A DNA stretch of 64,000 bases, from the NCBI RefSeq assembly GCF_013377535.1, contig NZ_JABCJE010000005.1, positions 186,001 through 250,000 on the forward strand, in the 5' to 3' direction. This DNA comes from Donghicola mangrovi. GTDB taxonomy: Bacteria; Pseudomonadota; Alphaproteobacteria; Rhodobacterales; Rhodobacteraceae. Positions 35,587 through 44,378 of the stretch are shown in pieces. The position numbers were made by a program, and so were the translations under genes. Each line of letters opens with the position of its first letter. Position 1 is the stretch's first letter. The notes under the pieces are model-generated. The model did no database searches. It saw only the letters and a list, made by a program, of their open reading frames with translations, and was not told where the DNA came from.

Positions 35587-35611
35587 ATGTGATTGTCACA
35601 TTATAATGTGC
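35587..35611 (+). promoter_or_regulatory. Overlapping palindromes upstream of paralogue 2
   Basis: Three ATGTG-type half-sites alternate in orientation: ATGTGA (35587-35592), TCACAT (35596-35601) and ATGTGC (35606-35611). The last two form a perfect 14-bp palindrome CACATTATAATGTG (35597-35610), and a TATAAT hexamer (35602-35607) lies inside it. This looks like a promoter -10 element covered by an operator, about 140 bp upstream of the start at 35746. Confidence 0.45.
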
Positions 35612-35745
35612 ATATACGCACCAAAAGCAGCCATAAATCACGCTTCCGTGCGTTGAAACTGCCGTTGGTTGGGAGCATATCTGATCCATACCGAGACGAA
35701 ACGCTCGGAACCAACCTGATGAAATCACGTATAAGGACGTTGAAA

Positions 35746-36114
35746 ATGAAAGCTTTTGTTGCTGCTACCGCTGTTGTTCTTGGCCTTGCTGCTCCGGCAT
35801 TTGCCGCAAGCCAACTCGAAGCTGACCTGGGTGTGCCCGCCGGTGAATACACCACCGCACAACTCGCAGAACTGCACTTCAACCAGGACAAACCCGTAAG
35901 CGAGCGCGCTGTCTATTTCGGTGGTGAGACCGCTGCGACCGTGTCGTCGAAATCGGCTCTGAACCCCGCCGCCGAAGCGATCTTCGTTTCGCTAGACGCC
36001 GAAGATAAACCCGCGCTGGATGTTGCTCAGCAGATCGACACCACCACCGTTTACAGCTCGGCCGTTGTGAATGACCGCGCTGCTGCGATCTTCGCGGACA
36101 TCGACGCGGAATAA
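35746..36114 (+). CDS. Small exported protein of unknown function, paralogue 2
   Basis: A 122-residue protein with a signal peptide (MKAFVAATAVVLGLAAPAFA) and an acidic mature part. It matches paralogue 1 along its whole length, including QLEADLGV.AGEYTT, QDKPVSER, the twin NPAAEAIF..LDAED and NDRAAAIFADID segments and the final D.E. DNA identity is highest over the last 60 bases, suggesting recent duplication or gene conversion. The frame is open to 35593, but ATG 35746 with AAGGA eight bases upstream puts the signal peptide at the start. No function can be assigned. Confidence 0.75.
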   Translation: MKAFVAATAVVLGLAAPAFAASQLEADLGVPAGEYTTAQLAELHFNQDKPVSERAVYFGGETAATVSSKSALNPAAEAIFVSLDAEDKPALDVAQQIDTTTVYSSAVVNDRAAAIFADIDAE

Positions 36115-36135
36115 TCCGGGTCACACCCCATAGAA

Positions 36136-36164
36136 AAGGCCTGCCAGTCTCTCTGGCAGGCCTT
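36136..36164. terminator. Terminator between paralogue 2 and scoB
   Basis: A perfect 12-bp stem (AAGGCCTGCCAG with CTGGCAGGCCTT, loop TCTCT) lies between the convergent genes. A's on the left and T's on the right let it act in both directions. Confidence 0.82.
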
Positions 36165-36190
36165 CTTCGTTTCTAATTGGTACGATTGGA

Positions 36191-36820
36191 TCAGTTCACA
36201 ATCGTCGCTTCGGTCGCGGCGCGCAGTTCCTCTTCGGTGACGCCGTCTGCCAGTTCGACCAGCTTCAGGCCGCCTTCGACCACGTCCAGAACACCGAGGT
36301 TGGTGATGATGCGGTCCACAACCGATTTACCGGTCAGGGGCAGAGTGCAGGCCTTCAGGACCTTCGACTCGCCGTGTTTGTTGGTGTGGTCCATGACCAC
36401 GACCACGCGGCCCACGCCGGCCACCAGATCCATCGCGCCGCCCATGCCTTTGACCAGCTTGCCGGGGATCATCCAGTTCGCCAGATCGCCGTTCTCAGCC
36501 ACTTCCATCGCGCCAAGGATCGCTGCTGCGATCTTGCCGCCGCGGATCATGCCAAAGCTGGTGGCCGAATCGAAATAGCTGGTCTCGGGCAGTTCGGTGA
36601 TGGTCTGCTTGCCTGCGTTGATCAGGTCGGGGTCTTCGTCACCCTCGTAGGGGAACGGGCCCATGCCGAGCATCCCGTTTTCCGACTGCAGCACGACCTG
36701 CACGCCTTCGGGGATGAAGTTCGGAACCAGCGTCGGGATACCGATCCCAAGGTTCACATAGGTGCCGTTTTCCAGTTCCAGCGCCGCGCGGGCGGCCATT
36801 TGATTGCGATCCCAGGGCAT
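36191..36820 (-). CDS. scoB: 3-oxoacid CoA-transferase subunit B
   Basis: A 209-residue subunit of a family I CoA-transferase, which moves CoA from succinyl-CoA to acetoacetate or a related 3-oxoacid in the cytoplasm. The catalytic glutamate is visible as E47 in the [10 protein letters not shown] motif. Also typical are [12 protein letters not shown] near the start and [12 protein letters not shown]. The substrate could also be 3-oxoadipate; the sequence alone does not settle this. It is the last gene of a scoA, YCII-like gene, scoB unit and starts directly at the end of the YCII-like gene. Confidence 0.88.
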   Translation of the reverse strand: MPWDRNQMAARAALELENGTYVNLGIGIPTLVPNFIPEGVQVVLQSENGMLGMGPFPYEGDEDPDLINAGKQTITELPETSYFDSATSFGMIRGGKIAAAILGAMEVAENGDLANWMIPGKLVKGMGGAMDLVAGVGRVVVVMDHTNKHGESKVLKACTLPLTGKSVVDRIITNLGVLDVVEGGLKLVELADGVTEEELRAATEATIVN

Positions 36821-37132
36821 TTACATCTCCATGATCTGAGCGACTTCGACCGATCCGCCTTCCCCGATGATGGGGCATTCGCTTGCGATCTTGGTGGCTT
36901 CGTCGATATTTTCGGCCTCAATGATGGCGTATCCGGACAGCGGATTCGCACCGCCGTCATCCTCGATACCTGCGGCCGAGACTGTTTTTGATTGGCCAAC
37001 CGGATTGCCCGGATCGGGCATCGAGGCCTCGTATTTGGTGACCCAAGCGACCCATGCCGCAATCGAGGCCTGCTCTTCGGCTTCGGTCTCGGGCATTTTG
37101 CCGCCGTGGTAGCCGTACAGGAATTTGGCCAT
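36821..37132 (-). CDS. YCII-related domain protein between the CoA-transferase genes
   Basis: A 103-residue protein with the YCII-related (DGPF) fold marks: MAKFLYGYHGGKMP at the start, a central PVGQSKTV, then SGYAIIEAENIDEATKIASECPI and GGSVEVAQIMEM. Such small dimeric alpha/beta-barrel proteins have mostly unknown roles; a few relate to dehydrochlorination of lactones. The start at 37132 is fixed by a strong AAGGAGG inside the end of scoA, with the ATG one base after the scoA stop. It therefore forms part of the sco transcript, a placement that is unusual. Confidence 0.78.
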   Translation of the reverse strand: MAKFLYGYHGGKMPETEAEEQASIAAWVAWVTKYEASMPDPGNPVGQSKTVSAAGIEDDGGANPLSGYAIIEAENIDEATKIASECPIIGEGGSVEVAQIMEM

Positions 37133-37133
37133 A

Positions 37134-37835
37134 TCAGGCCTCCTTCTTGCGCACGGTGCGCTGTTCAATCCGCTTCTCGTGGTCACCTTGAATCAGGCGG
37201 TGCACATAGATGCCGGGCAGGTGGATGTGGTCGGGGTCAAGGCTGCCTGCGGGGACGATTTCCTCGACCTCCATCACGCAGATCTTGCCGCACATCGCGG
37301 CGGGCGGGTTGAAGTTGCGCGCGGTCTTGCGGAAGATCGCGTTGCCGGTTTCGTCCGCTTTCCAGGCTTTCACGATGGAAAGATCGGCGAAAATGCCTTC
37401 TTCCATGATGTATTCCTGACCGTTGAAGATTTTTACGTCTTTGCCTTCGGCAATCACGGTGCCCACACCGGTTTTGGTGTAGAAGCCGGGGATACCGGCG
37501 CCGCCAGCGCGCATCCGCTCGGCCAAGGTGCCCTGCGGGTTGAATTCCAGCTCCAGCTCGCCCGACAGGTACTGGCGCATGAACTCCGCGTTTTCGCCCA
37601 CATAGGACGACATCATCTTCTTGATCTGGCGGGTATCGAGCAGTTTACCAAGGCCGAACCCGTCCACACCCGCGTTGTTCGAGGCCACGGTCAGCCCTTT
37701 GACGCCGCTTTCCACAATCGCATCGATCAAGAGTTCGGGAATCCCGCAGAGGCCAAAGCCCCCCGCCGCGATCAGCATGTCGTCGCGCAAGAGGCCATCC
37801 AGAGCCTCGGCCGCGCTGCCATACACTTTGTTCAT
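37134..37835 (-). CDS. scoA: 3-oxoacid CoA-transferase subunit A
   Basis: A 233-residue alpha subunit partnering scoB. Family motif [10 protein letters not shown] is at about 25-34, followed by [12 protein letters not shown], the SYVGEN motif and [23 protein letters not shown]. It contributes the CoA/oxoacid-binding half of the enzyme. It is the first gene of the three-gene unit and lies 115 bp downstream of topA, with a hairpin in the gap. Confidence 0.9.
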   Translation of the reverse strand: MNKVYGSAAEALDGLLRDDMLIAAGGFGLCGIPELLIDAIVESGVKGLTVASNNAGVDGFGLGKLLDTRQIKKMMSSYVGENAEFMRQYLSGELELEFNPQGTLAERMRAGGAGIPGFYTKTGVGTVIAEGKDVKIFNGQEYIMEEGIFADLSIVKAWKADETGNAIFRKTARNFNPPAAMCGKICVMEVEEIVPAGSLDPDHIHLPGIYVHRLIQGDHEKRIEQRTVRKKEA

Positions 37836-37899
37836 AAATAAAGTCCTCCGGCTATTTGGCGGGGACTGTGAACGGCTGTTCAGTTTTAGTCAATGAAAT

Positions 37900-37924
37900 G
37901 CCGCAGCGCAGTATGCGCCGCGGC
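37900..37924 (-). terminator. Hairpin after topA
   Basis: An 11-bp stem with one mismatch (37900-37910 with 37914-37924, loop of 3) lies 27 nt past the topA stop. On the minus strand it is followed by ATTTCATT, a poor U-tract. Confidence 0.5.
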
Positions 37925-37950
37925 TTCACATCCGTTCAATTGCGCCGGAG

Positions 37951-40509
37951 TTACTCTTCGGTTTTCTTGGCGGCCTTTTTGGTGGTCGCTTTTTTCGCCG
38001 GAGCTTTCTTGGCCGGAGCCTTTTTGGCGGCGGCTTTTTTCTTGGGGGCCTTGGCGGCGATCAGTTCCAGCGCCATTTCCAGCGTCACCGCTTGCGGATC
38101 GGTGTCCTTGGGCAGAGTCGCGTTCACCTTTTCCCATTTCACGTAGGGGCCATAGCGACCGTCCAGCACGTTGATCGCGCCGCCATCGGGGTGATCCCCC
38201 AGCTCTTTCAAGGGCTTGGCCGTGCTGGCAGCGCCGCGGCGCCCTTTGCTCTCGGCCTTTTTCGCCAGCTCTTCGACCGCGCGGTTCATGCCGATGGTGA
38301 ACACGTCGTCCACCTCTTTGAGGTTCGCATAGAGGCTGCCGTGCTTGATGAACGGACCAAAGCGGCCGATGCCTGCTTCGATCATTTCGCCATCGTCGGG
38401 GTGCGGGCCAACCTGACGGGGCAGGTTCAGCAGCATCAGCGCCTTATCGAGGTCGATATCGTCCTTGGACCAACCGCGCGGCAGGCTCGAGCGGCCGGGC
38501 TTGGGGTTTTCGGCCGTTGCTTCGCCGCGCTGCACATAAGGGCCAAAGCGGCCCGAGCGCAGGGTGATCTCGATCCCGTTCTCGTCTTCGCCCAAAATAC
38601 GGTCGCCCGCATCATCCGCATCGCCGCCGATCGGACGGGTGTAGCGGCACTCGGGGTAGTTCGAGCAGCCCACGAACCCGCCAGTGCGAGAGGTTTTCAG
38701 GTGCAGTTTGCCTTCGCCGCACATCGGGCAGGACCGCGGATCGGAGCCATCCTCGCGCGGGGGGTACAGCTGGGGCGCCAGCGCGTCATCCAGAACGTCC
38801 AGGACTTCGGCGATGCGCAGTTCACTGGTTTCGTTGATCGCCGCGTGGAAGTCGCGCCAGAATCGGGCCAGCAGATCCTTGTAATCGCGCTGACCGGCGG
38901 ACACGTCATCCAGCTCTTCTTCGAGCGCGGCGGTGAAATCGTATTCCACATAACGTTTGAAGAAGTTCAGAAGAAAAATCGTAACGATCCGGCCCTTATC
39001 CTCGGGGATCAGGCGGTTCTTGTCCTTGGTGACGTATTCGCGCTCCTGAATCGTGGTCACGATCGACGCATAGGTCGAGGGACGGCCGATGCCGAGCTCT
39101 TCCATACGCTTCACCAGAGTCGCCTCGGTGTAGCGGGGCGGGGGCTGGGTGAAGTGCTGTTCGGGCGTGACTTCGCGTTTGTCGGCCTTTTCGCCTTCGG
39201 TCAGGTGGGGCAGGCGCTTGTCATCCTCGCCCTCGACGTCATCGCGGCCTTCTTCGTAAACGCGCATGAAGCCGTCGAACAGAACGACCTGACCGTTGGC
39301 GCGCAGAACAACCTGTCCATCGGGGCTGGCCACGTCCACCACGGTGCGCTCCAGGCGGGCGCCTTCCATTTGGCAGGCGATGGTGCGCTTCCAGATCAGA
39401 TCATAGAGACGGGCCTGATCCTGTTCCTTCAGGTTCAGCGCCGAGGCGTCCTTGGTCATGTCGGTGGGGCGAATACATTCGTGCGCTTCTTGGGCGTTTT
39501 TCGCCTTGTTTTTATACATGCGCGGCGACGAGGGCACGTATTCCGCGCCATACCGATCCTTGATCGCGTCGCGGGCGGCGGCCACGGCCTCGGGGGCCAT
39601 GTCGATGCCGTCGGTACGCATATAAGTAATGTGTCCAGCCTCATACAGACGCTGCGCGGCGTTCATACACTGACGCGCACCCATGCCGAATTTGCGGCTG
39701 GCTTCCTGCTGCAGGGTCGAGGTCATGAACGGCGCCGAAGGGTTGCGGCTGGCGGGTTTTGCCTCGACCGAGCGGATGCTCAGGCTGCGGCTATTGATCG
39801 CCTGCACGGCCATTTCGGCTGCGGTCTGGTTGGCCAGATCGAATTTATCCAGCTTCTTGCCGGCGTATTCGGTCAGGCGGGCCTCGAACTCGTGGCCGCG
39901 GGCGTTGGTCAGCAGCGCCTTGACGGTCCAGTATTCGCGGGCCTGAAACGCCTCGATCTCCATCTCGCGCTCAACGATCAGGCGCAGACAGACGGACTGC
40001 ACGCGGCCTGCGCTGCGCGCGCCGGGCAGTTTGCGCCACAAAACCGGCGAGAGGTTGAAGCCCACCAGATAGTCCAGCGCGCGGCGCGCCAGATAGGCGT
40101 CCACCAAGGGCTGGTCCACATCGCGGGGGTTCTTCATCGCCTCGGTCACGGCGGATTTGGTGATCGCGTTGAACACCACCCGTTTGACTTCGGTCGATTT
40201 CTTGATCGCGCGGCGCTTGGTCAGGGTTTCCTGCAGGTGCCAACTGATCGCCTCTCCTTCGCGATCAGGGTCGGTCGCGAGGATCAGGGTGTCATCGTCT
40301 TTCAGCGCGTCGGCGATGGCTTTGACGTGTTTCTTGGAATCATTCCCGACCTCCCACAGCATCTCGAAGCCGTTGTCCGGATCGACCGATCCGTTCTTGG
40401 CGGGAAGGTCACGCACGTGCCCATAGGAGGCCAGCACAACGTAGTCTTTGCCGAGGTACTTGTTGATGGTCTTGGCTTTGGCCGGGGACTCGACGACGAC
40501 GACGGGCAT
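37951..40509 (-). CDS. topA: DNA topoisomerase I (type IA)
   Basis: An 852-residue enzyme that relaxes negative supercoils through a 5'-phosphotyrosine intermediate. Visible: TOPRIM domain with VVESPAKAKTI and the ATDPDREGE acidic motif (D80, D82), active-site Y296 in HITYMRTDG, SAGRVQS, one four-cysteine zinc ribbon (CPMC, then CSNYPEC), further topo C-terminal repeats (GRFGPYVQ, GRFGPFIK, GRYGPYVK) and a lysine/alanine-rich tail of about 35 residues of KKAPAKK type. The tail is common in alphaproteobacterial TopA and probably binds DNA. Confidence 0.96.
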   Translation of the reverse strand: MPVVVVESPAKAKTINKYLGKDYVVLASYGHVRDLPAKNGSVDPDNGFEMLWEVGNDSKKHVKAIADALKDDDTLILATDPDREGEAISWHLQETLTKRRAIKKSTEVKRVVFNAITKSAVTEAMKNPRDVDQPLVDAYLARRALDYLVGFNLSPVLWRKLPGARSAGRVQSVCLRLIVEREMEIEAFQAREYWTVKALLTNARGHEFEARLTEYAGKKLDKFDLANQTAAEMAVQAINSRSLSIRSVEAKPASRNPSAPFMTSTLQQEASRKFGMGARQCMNAAQRLYEAGHITYMRTDGIDMAPEAVAAARDAIKDRYGAEYVPSSPRMYKNKAKNAQEAHECIRPTDMTKDASALNLKEQDQARLYDLIWKRTIACQMEGARLERTVVDVASPDGQVVLRANGQVVLFDGFMRVYEEGRDDVEGEDDKRLPHLTEGEKADKREVTPEQHFTQPPPRYTEATLVKRMEELGIGRPSTYASIVTTIQEREYVTKDKNRLIPEDKGRIVTIFLLNFFKRYVEYDFTAALEEELDDVSAGQRDYKDLLARFWRDFHAAINETSELRIAEVLDVLDDALAPQLYPPREDGSDPRSCPMCGEGKLHLKTSRTGGFVGCSNYPECRYTRPIGGDADDAGDRILGEDENGIEITLRSGRFGPYVQRGEATAENPKPGRSSLPRGWSKDDIDLDKALMLLNLPRQVGPHPDDGEMIEAGIGRFGPFIKHGSLYANLKEVDDVFTIGMNRAVEELAKKAESKGRRGAASTAKPLKELGDHPDGGAINVLDGRYGPYVKWEKVNATLPKDTDPQAVTLEMALELIAAKAPKKKAAAKKAPAKKAPAKKATTKKAAKKTEE

Positions 40510-40616
40510 GGTTTGGCACCTCTTGCGCTGTGTTCAGGTGGCGTATGGCGGCGCAAGATGTGGGGTTCAAGAGGGTAATGTCAATCTTTGCGGGAAACTT
40601 CCGGCAATCCGGAAGG

Positions 40617-41768
40617 TCATGAACGCCGTGCGAGAAGGCCACCGGGGTGGCGCAGAATCTCTCCTTCAAGCTCTAGTTGGACCAGAGCGGGGGTGATGTG
40701 ATGGGCGGGTTCCGCCATGTCGCGGATCAGCTGATCCTCGGCCACTGGCGAGGGGCCAAGCCGGTTCAGGATCTGGCGGTGCAGGGCAAAGGTGGATTCG
40801 CGCGAACGCTTGTCAGGCACTGGTTTTTCTGGCGCGGGCGGTGGGCCAAGGGGAAAATCCTGCTGGCCGGACAAGGGGGATAGTGCCTCGATCACGTCTT
40901 GGGCCCCGCGTACCAGAATCGCCCCGTCGCGGATCAGCATGTTGCACCCCGAAGCGCGGGCGTCGAACGGGTGGCCGGGGACCGCCAGAACCTCTCTGCC
41001 CAGATCGAGGGCATTTCGCGCTGTGATCAGGCTGCCCGATTTTGCAGCAGCTTCGACGACGACCAGCGCCTGCGCCAGACCGGCGATGATTCTATTGCGT
41101 GCGGGAAAGTGCCGCGCCGTCGGGGTCGCGCCCATGGGGGCTTCGGACAGGCGCAGGCCCTGTTTGGCGATGTTCGCGGCGATGGTTGCGTTTTCCTGCG
41201 GATATATAATGTCTACACCGCCGCCCATCACGCCGATGGTTCCGGTGGTCAGGCTGGCCTCGTGCGCGGCGGCGTCGATCCCGCGGGCCAGACCCGAGAC
41301 GACGATATATCCCGCCTCTCCTAATTCTTGCGCCAGTTTGCGCGCCATCCGCACCCCGAGGCTGGAGGCATTGCGCGCCCCAACCAGTGCCACCATTGGT
41401 TTGTCCATCTGGGTCGTGTCGCCCATCGCCCATAGGATCGGAGGCGGGTCGCCCAAATCCAGCAGGGCAGGGGGATAGCTTGGGGAGCCGATGCAAATCA
41501 TCTGTGCGCCAGCCTTACGGGCGGCTTTGAGTTCCGCCTTGGCGACATCAACGGGGCAGGGGGCATAGTCGGTCACGCCAGCGCTTGCGGCGATCTGGGG
41601 TAGGGCCAACAGCGCAGCCTCTGCACTGCCGTGTTCCTGCAGCAATCTGTAAAAGGTCGCGATACCAACGCGACGAGAGCGCAAGAGGCGAAGCCATGAC
41701 ACCCGCTCGTCTTCCGTGGTGGGTGGGAGTGGGTGGGGACTGGAAGAGTGAGTGTGGTGGGGCATCAT
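40617..41768 (-). CDS. dprA: DNA-processing protein DprA
   Basis: A 383-residue protein that loads RecA on incoming single-stranded DNA during transformation. It has a helical N-terminal region, a Rossmann-like DprA domain with VGARNASSLG, SGLARGIDAAAH, GGGVDIIYPQEN and VPGHPFDARASGCN, and a C-terminal winged helix (about 320-383). Length and motifs are complete. It lies 107 bp upstream of topA in the same direction. The first 15 residues are low-complexity (H, S, P), so the true start may be further in. Confidence 0.92.
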   Translation of the reverse strand: MMPHHTHSSSPHPLPPTTEDERVSWLRLLRSRRVGIATFYRLLQEHGSAEAALLALPQIAASAGVTDYAPCPVDVAKAELKAARKAGAQMICIGSPSYPPALLDLGDPPPILWAMGDTTQMDKPMVALVGARNASSLGVRMARKLAQELGEAGYIVVSGLARGIDAAAHEASLTTGTIGVMGGGVDIIYPQENATIAANIAKQGLRLSEAPMGATPTARHFPARNRIIAGLAQALVVVEAAAKSGSLITARNALDLGREVLAVPGHPFDARASGCNMLIRDGAILVRGAQDVIEALSPLSGQQDFPLGPPPAPEKPVPDKRSRESTFALHRQILNRLGPSPVAEDQLIRDMAEPAHHITPALVQLELEGEILRHPGGLLARRS

Positions 41769-41841
41769 GTCTCCGCCGTCTTGCGGAATCAGGATTACCC
41801 CACAGAGGGTTAAGCAGCGGTTAAGGCTAACGAGAATTTAC

Positions 41842-43263
41842 TCAGATCGCCGAACCGCCGATGGTGAGGCCACCGATCAGCAGGCTGGGTTGGCCAACGC
41901 CAACGGGGACCCACTGGCCTTGCTTGCCGCAGTTGCCCATGCCGGGGTCCAGCTGCATGTCGTTGCCGATGCCGCGAATGTTCTTCAGCGCGGTGGCCCC
42001 GTCACCGATCAGGGTCGCGCCCTTGATGGGGGCACCGACAACGCCATTGGTCACGCGGTAGGCCTCGGTGCAGGAGAACACGAACTTACCGTTGGTGATG
42101 TCCACCTGACCGCCGCCAAAGCCCACGGCGTAGATGCCGTCCTTCATGCTGGCGACCAGATCACCGGGGGCGGCAGTCCCGCCCAACATATATGTGTTGG
42201 TCATGCGGGGCATAGGGATGTGGGCATAGCTTTCGCGGCGGCCGTTGCCCGTGGGTTTGACCCCCATCAAGCGGGCGTTCTGACGGTCTTGCATGTAGCC
42301 GACCAGAATGCCGTCCTCGATCAGGACGTTTTTCGCGCCCGGAGTGCCCTCGTCATCAATGGTGATGCTGCCGCGGCGGTCGGGGATGGTGCCATCGTCC
42401 AGAACGGTGACGCCTTTGGCGGCGACCTGCTGGCCCATCAGACCGGCAAAGGCGCTGGTGCCCTTGCGGTTAAAGTCGCCCTCCAGGCCGTGACCCACAG
42501 CTTCGTGCAGCAGAATGCCCGGCCAGCCCGGCCCAAGCACGATGTCCATAACGCCCGCGGGCGCAGGCACCGCATCAAGGTTCACGATGGCCACGCGCAA
42601 CGCTTCGTCGGCGACGGATTTCCAGTGGGCCGGCGTGGTGATCCGCGCCAGATCATGACGCCCGCCACCGCCGGCACTGCCGGATTCGCGACGGCCGTTC
42701 TGTTCAACGATGACGCTGATGTTAATGCGCACCATCGGGCGGATGTCGGACATCGAATGCCCCTCGGGGCGCAGAATCTCGACCTCTTGCAAGGACGCGG
42801 CAAGGCTCGCGGTCACCTGAACCACCCGTTTGTCGGCGGCGCGCAGATAGGCGTCGATCTCCTTGAGCAGGTCCACGCGGGTGGCAAAGGCCATTTCCTC
42901 GACGGGGTCCATGTCACCATAGAGCTTCAGGTTGGTGCCTTCGGGGGGCAGGGCAAGGGTGCCGCCGCCGTCACCAACCGCCAGACGCGCGGTTTCGCCT
43001 GCACGCGACATAGCCGATTCTGTTATTTCTGTGGAATGTGCGTAACCAGCGACCTCGCCGCGAACAGCCCGTAGACCGAATCCCTCGCTTGCGTCATAGG
43101 ATGCTGTACGCAACCGACCATCGTCGTAGGCCACCACTTCAGAGCGCCGACGCTCCAGAAAAAGCTCTCCGTCGTCGGCCCCGTCAACCGCTGCACGCAA
43201 TTGGCGCAGGGCAGTTTCGCGTTCAATTAGGGTCTCGAATGGGCGGAAAGTGTCGGTTGACAT
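41842..43263 (-). CDS. tldD: Metalloprotease TldD
   Basis: A 473-residue subunit of the TldD/TldE heterodimeric protease, which processes microcin and related peptides and antitoxins in E. coli. The zinc site is visible as HEAVGHGLEGD (HExxxH type), with GNGRRESYAHIPMPRMTNTY and GGGQVDITNGKFVFSC further on. ATG 43263 has AGGAG six bases upstream; the frame is open to 43371 but without support. A perfect FNR-type box lies 23-36 bp upstream of the start. tldE is not in the window. Confidence 0.92.
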   Translation of the reverse strand: MSTDTFRPFETLIERETALRQLRAAVDGADDGELFLERRRSEVVAYDDGRLRTASYDASEGFGLRAVRGEVAGYAHSTEITESAMSRAGETARLAVGDGGGTLALPPEGTNLKLYGDMDPVEEMAFATRVDLLKEIDAYLRAADKRVVQVTASLAASLQEVEILRPEGHSMSDIRPMVRINISVIVEQNGRRESGSAGGGGRHDLARITTPAHWKSVADEALRVAIVNLDAVPAPAGVMDIVLGPGWPGILLHEAVGHGLEGDFNRKGTSAFAGLMGQQVAAKGVTVLDDGTIPDRRGSITIDDEGTPGAKNVLIEDGILVGYMQDRQNARLMGVKPTGNGRRESYAHIPMPRMTNTYMLGGTAAPGDLVASMKDGIYAVGFGGGQVDITNGKFVFSCTEAYRVTNGVVGAPIKGATLIGDGATALKNIRGIGNDMQLDPGMGNCGKQGQWVPVGVGQPSLLIGGLTIGGSAI

Positions 43264-43285
43264 GGGTGCTCCTGATGGACGGTCT

Positions 43286-43299
43286 TTGATTTGGATCAA
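43286..43299. promoter_or_regulatory. Perfect FNR-family box
   Basis: TTGAT-TTGG-ATCAA is a full match to the FNR/FnrL/FnrP consensus. It lies between tldD (start 43263) and ctaC (start 43447), close to the tldD start and 147 bp from ctaC. It suggests oxygen control of the oxidase cluster, of tldD or of both. Confidence 0.65.
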
Positions 43300-43446
43300 A
43301 AAAGCGTCCGTTTGACGCGGTTCGCTATCTTGTTCCGACGTGAAGAATATGGTTTTTGCAAGACTGAACACAATGGATTCCGGGTCGATTGCCTGTCAGT
43401 CACCCGCAACAATGCGCGCAATGCCGAATAACGATCAGGGTGTAAT

Positions 43447-44283
43447 ATGCGACTTCTGACCAAATTGCTGGCCGCTATGGCCCTTCTTCCGCTTCCCGCA
43501 CTGGCCCAGGATGGGCTGGCTGTAGGTAAACCCCATCCCCAAGGCGTTGGTTTCCAGACCGCAGCCACCGAGCTGTCGCGTGACATCCACTGGCTGGATA
43601 GCATGATCCTCGTGATCATCACCGCCATCGTGCTGTTCGTGATGGCGCTGATGGCGTTCATCATCATTCGCTTCAACTCGAAGACCAACCCCAAGCCGGC
43701 GACCTTTACCCACAACTCGCCGCTGGAAATCGCATGGACCATCGTTCCGATCGTGATTCTGGTTTTCATCGGGACCTTCTCGCTGCCCGTTCTTTTCAAG
43801 CAGCAGGAAATCCCCGAGGGTGATATCACCATCAAAGTCACCGGTTACCAGTGGTACTGGGGCTACGAATACGTGAACGAAGGCTTCGGCTTCGAAAGCT
43901 TCCTGCTGGCCAAAGAAGAGCTGGCAGACAACGGCTACGCCGAAGACGAGTACCTGCTGGCCACCGACACCGCAGTTGTCGTGCCCGTTGGCAAAACCGT
44001 TGTGATGCAGGTCACCGGTGCGGACGTGATCCACAGCTGGGCAATGCCTGCCTTTGGTGTGAAACAGGACGCCGTTCCCGGCCGTCTGGCAGAACTGTGG
44101 TTCAAAGCAGAAAAAGAAGGCACCTTCTTTGGTCAGTGCTCGGAACTGTGCGGCAAAGACCACGCCTACATGCCGATCACCATCAAAGTCGTGAGCGAAG
44201 AAGCCTATGCTGAGTGGCTGGCTGGCGCGAAAGAAGAGTATGCGGGCATCCCGCAGGCCTTCCAGGTCGCATCTGCTCAGTAA
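43447..44283 (+). CDS. ctaC: Cytochrome c oxidase subunit II
   Basis: A 278-residue subunit of the aa3-type oxidase. A signal peptide (MRLLTKLLAAMALLPLPALA) precedes two transmembrane helices (about 50-75 and 92-112) and the periplasmic cupredoxin domain. All CuA ligands are visible: H in VIHSWAMP, then CSELCGKDHAYMP with two Cys, the Glu bridge residue, His and Met. The aromatic YQWYWGYEY electron-entry patch is present. It opens the cta cluster; AGGG precedes the ATG. Confidence 0.96.
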   Translation: MRLLTKLLAAMALLPLPALAQDGLAVGKPHPQGVGFQTAATELSRDIHWLDSMILVIITAIVLFVMALMAFIIIRFNSKTNPKPATFTHNSPLEIAWTIVPIVILVFIGTFSLPVLFKQQEIPEGDITIKVTGYQWYWGYEYVNEGFGFESFLLAKEELADNGYAEDEYLLATDTAVVVPVGKTVVMQVTGADVIHSWAMPAFGVKQDAVPGRLAELWFKAEKEGTFFGQCSELCGKDHAYMPITIKVVSEEAYAEWLAGAKEEYAGIPQAFQVASAQ

Positions 44284-44295
44284 TCTGATTAACGG

Positions 44296-44337
44296 GGCCC
44301 GCCTGACCTGACCGCTTGCGGAAGGGAAGGGCGGGCC
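44296..44337 (+). terminator. Long-loop hairpin between ctaC and ctaB
   Basis: GGCCCGCC (44296-44303) pairs with GGCGGGCC (44330-44337) across a 26-nt loop, with no U-tract. It may tune the ratio of subunit II to assembly factors by attenuation or 3'-end protection. Confidence 0.4.
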
Positions 44338-44378
44338 TCGGTCCACCTAGAAACCTCAGCCATCGAGACGGAACCGCC

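Noticed and set aside
37955-38050. Short DNA repeat array at the topA 3' end
   Set aside because: It codes for the lysine/alanine-rich TopA tail and needs no other explanation.
38092-40578. Open frame of 828 codons opposite topA
   Set aside because: Antisense shadow of topA caused by GC-rich codon bias; topA has every catalytic motif and explains the region.
41752-43074. Open frame of 440 codons opposite tldD
   Set aside because: Shadow frame; tldD carries its zinc motif and a good ribosome site on the other strand.
43320-43335. GTTC...GTTC pair upstream of ctaC as a LexA box
   Set aside because: The spacer is 8 bases, not the 7 required for the alphaproteobacterial LexA site.
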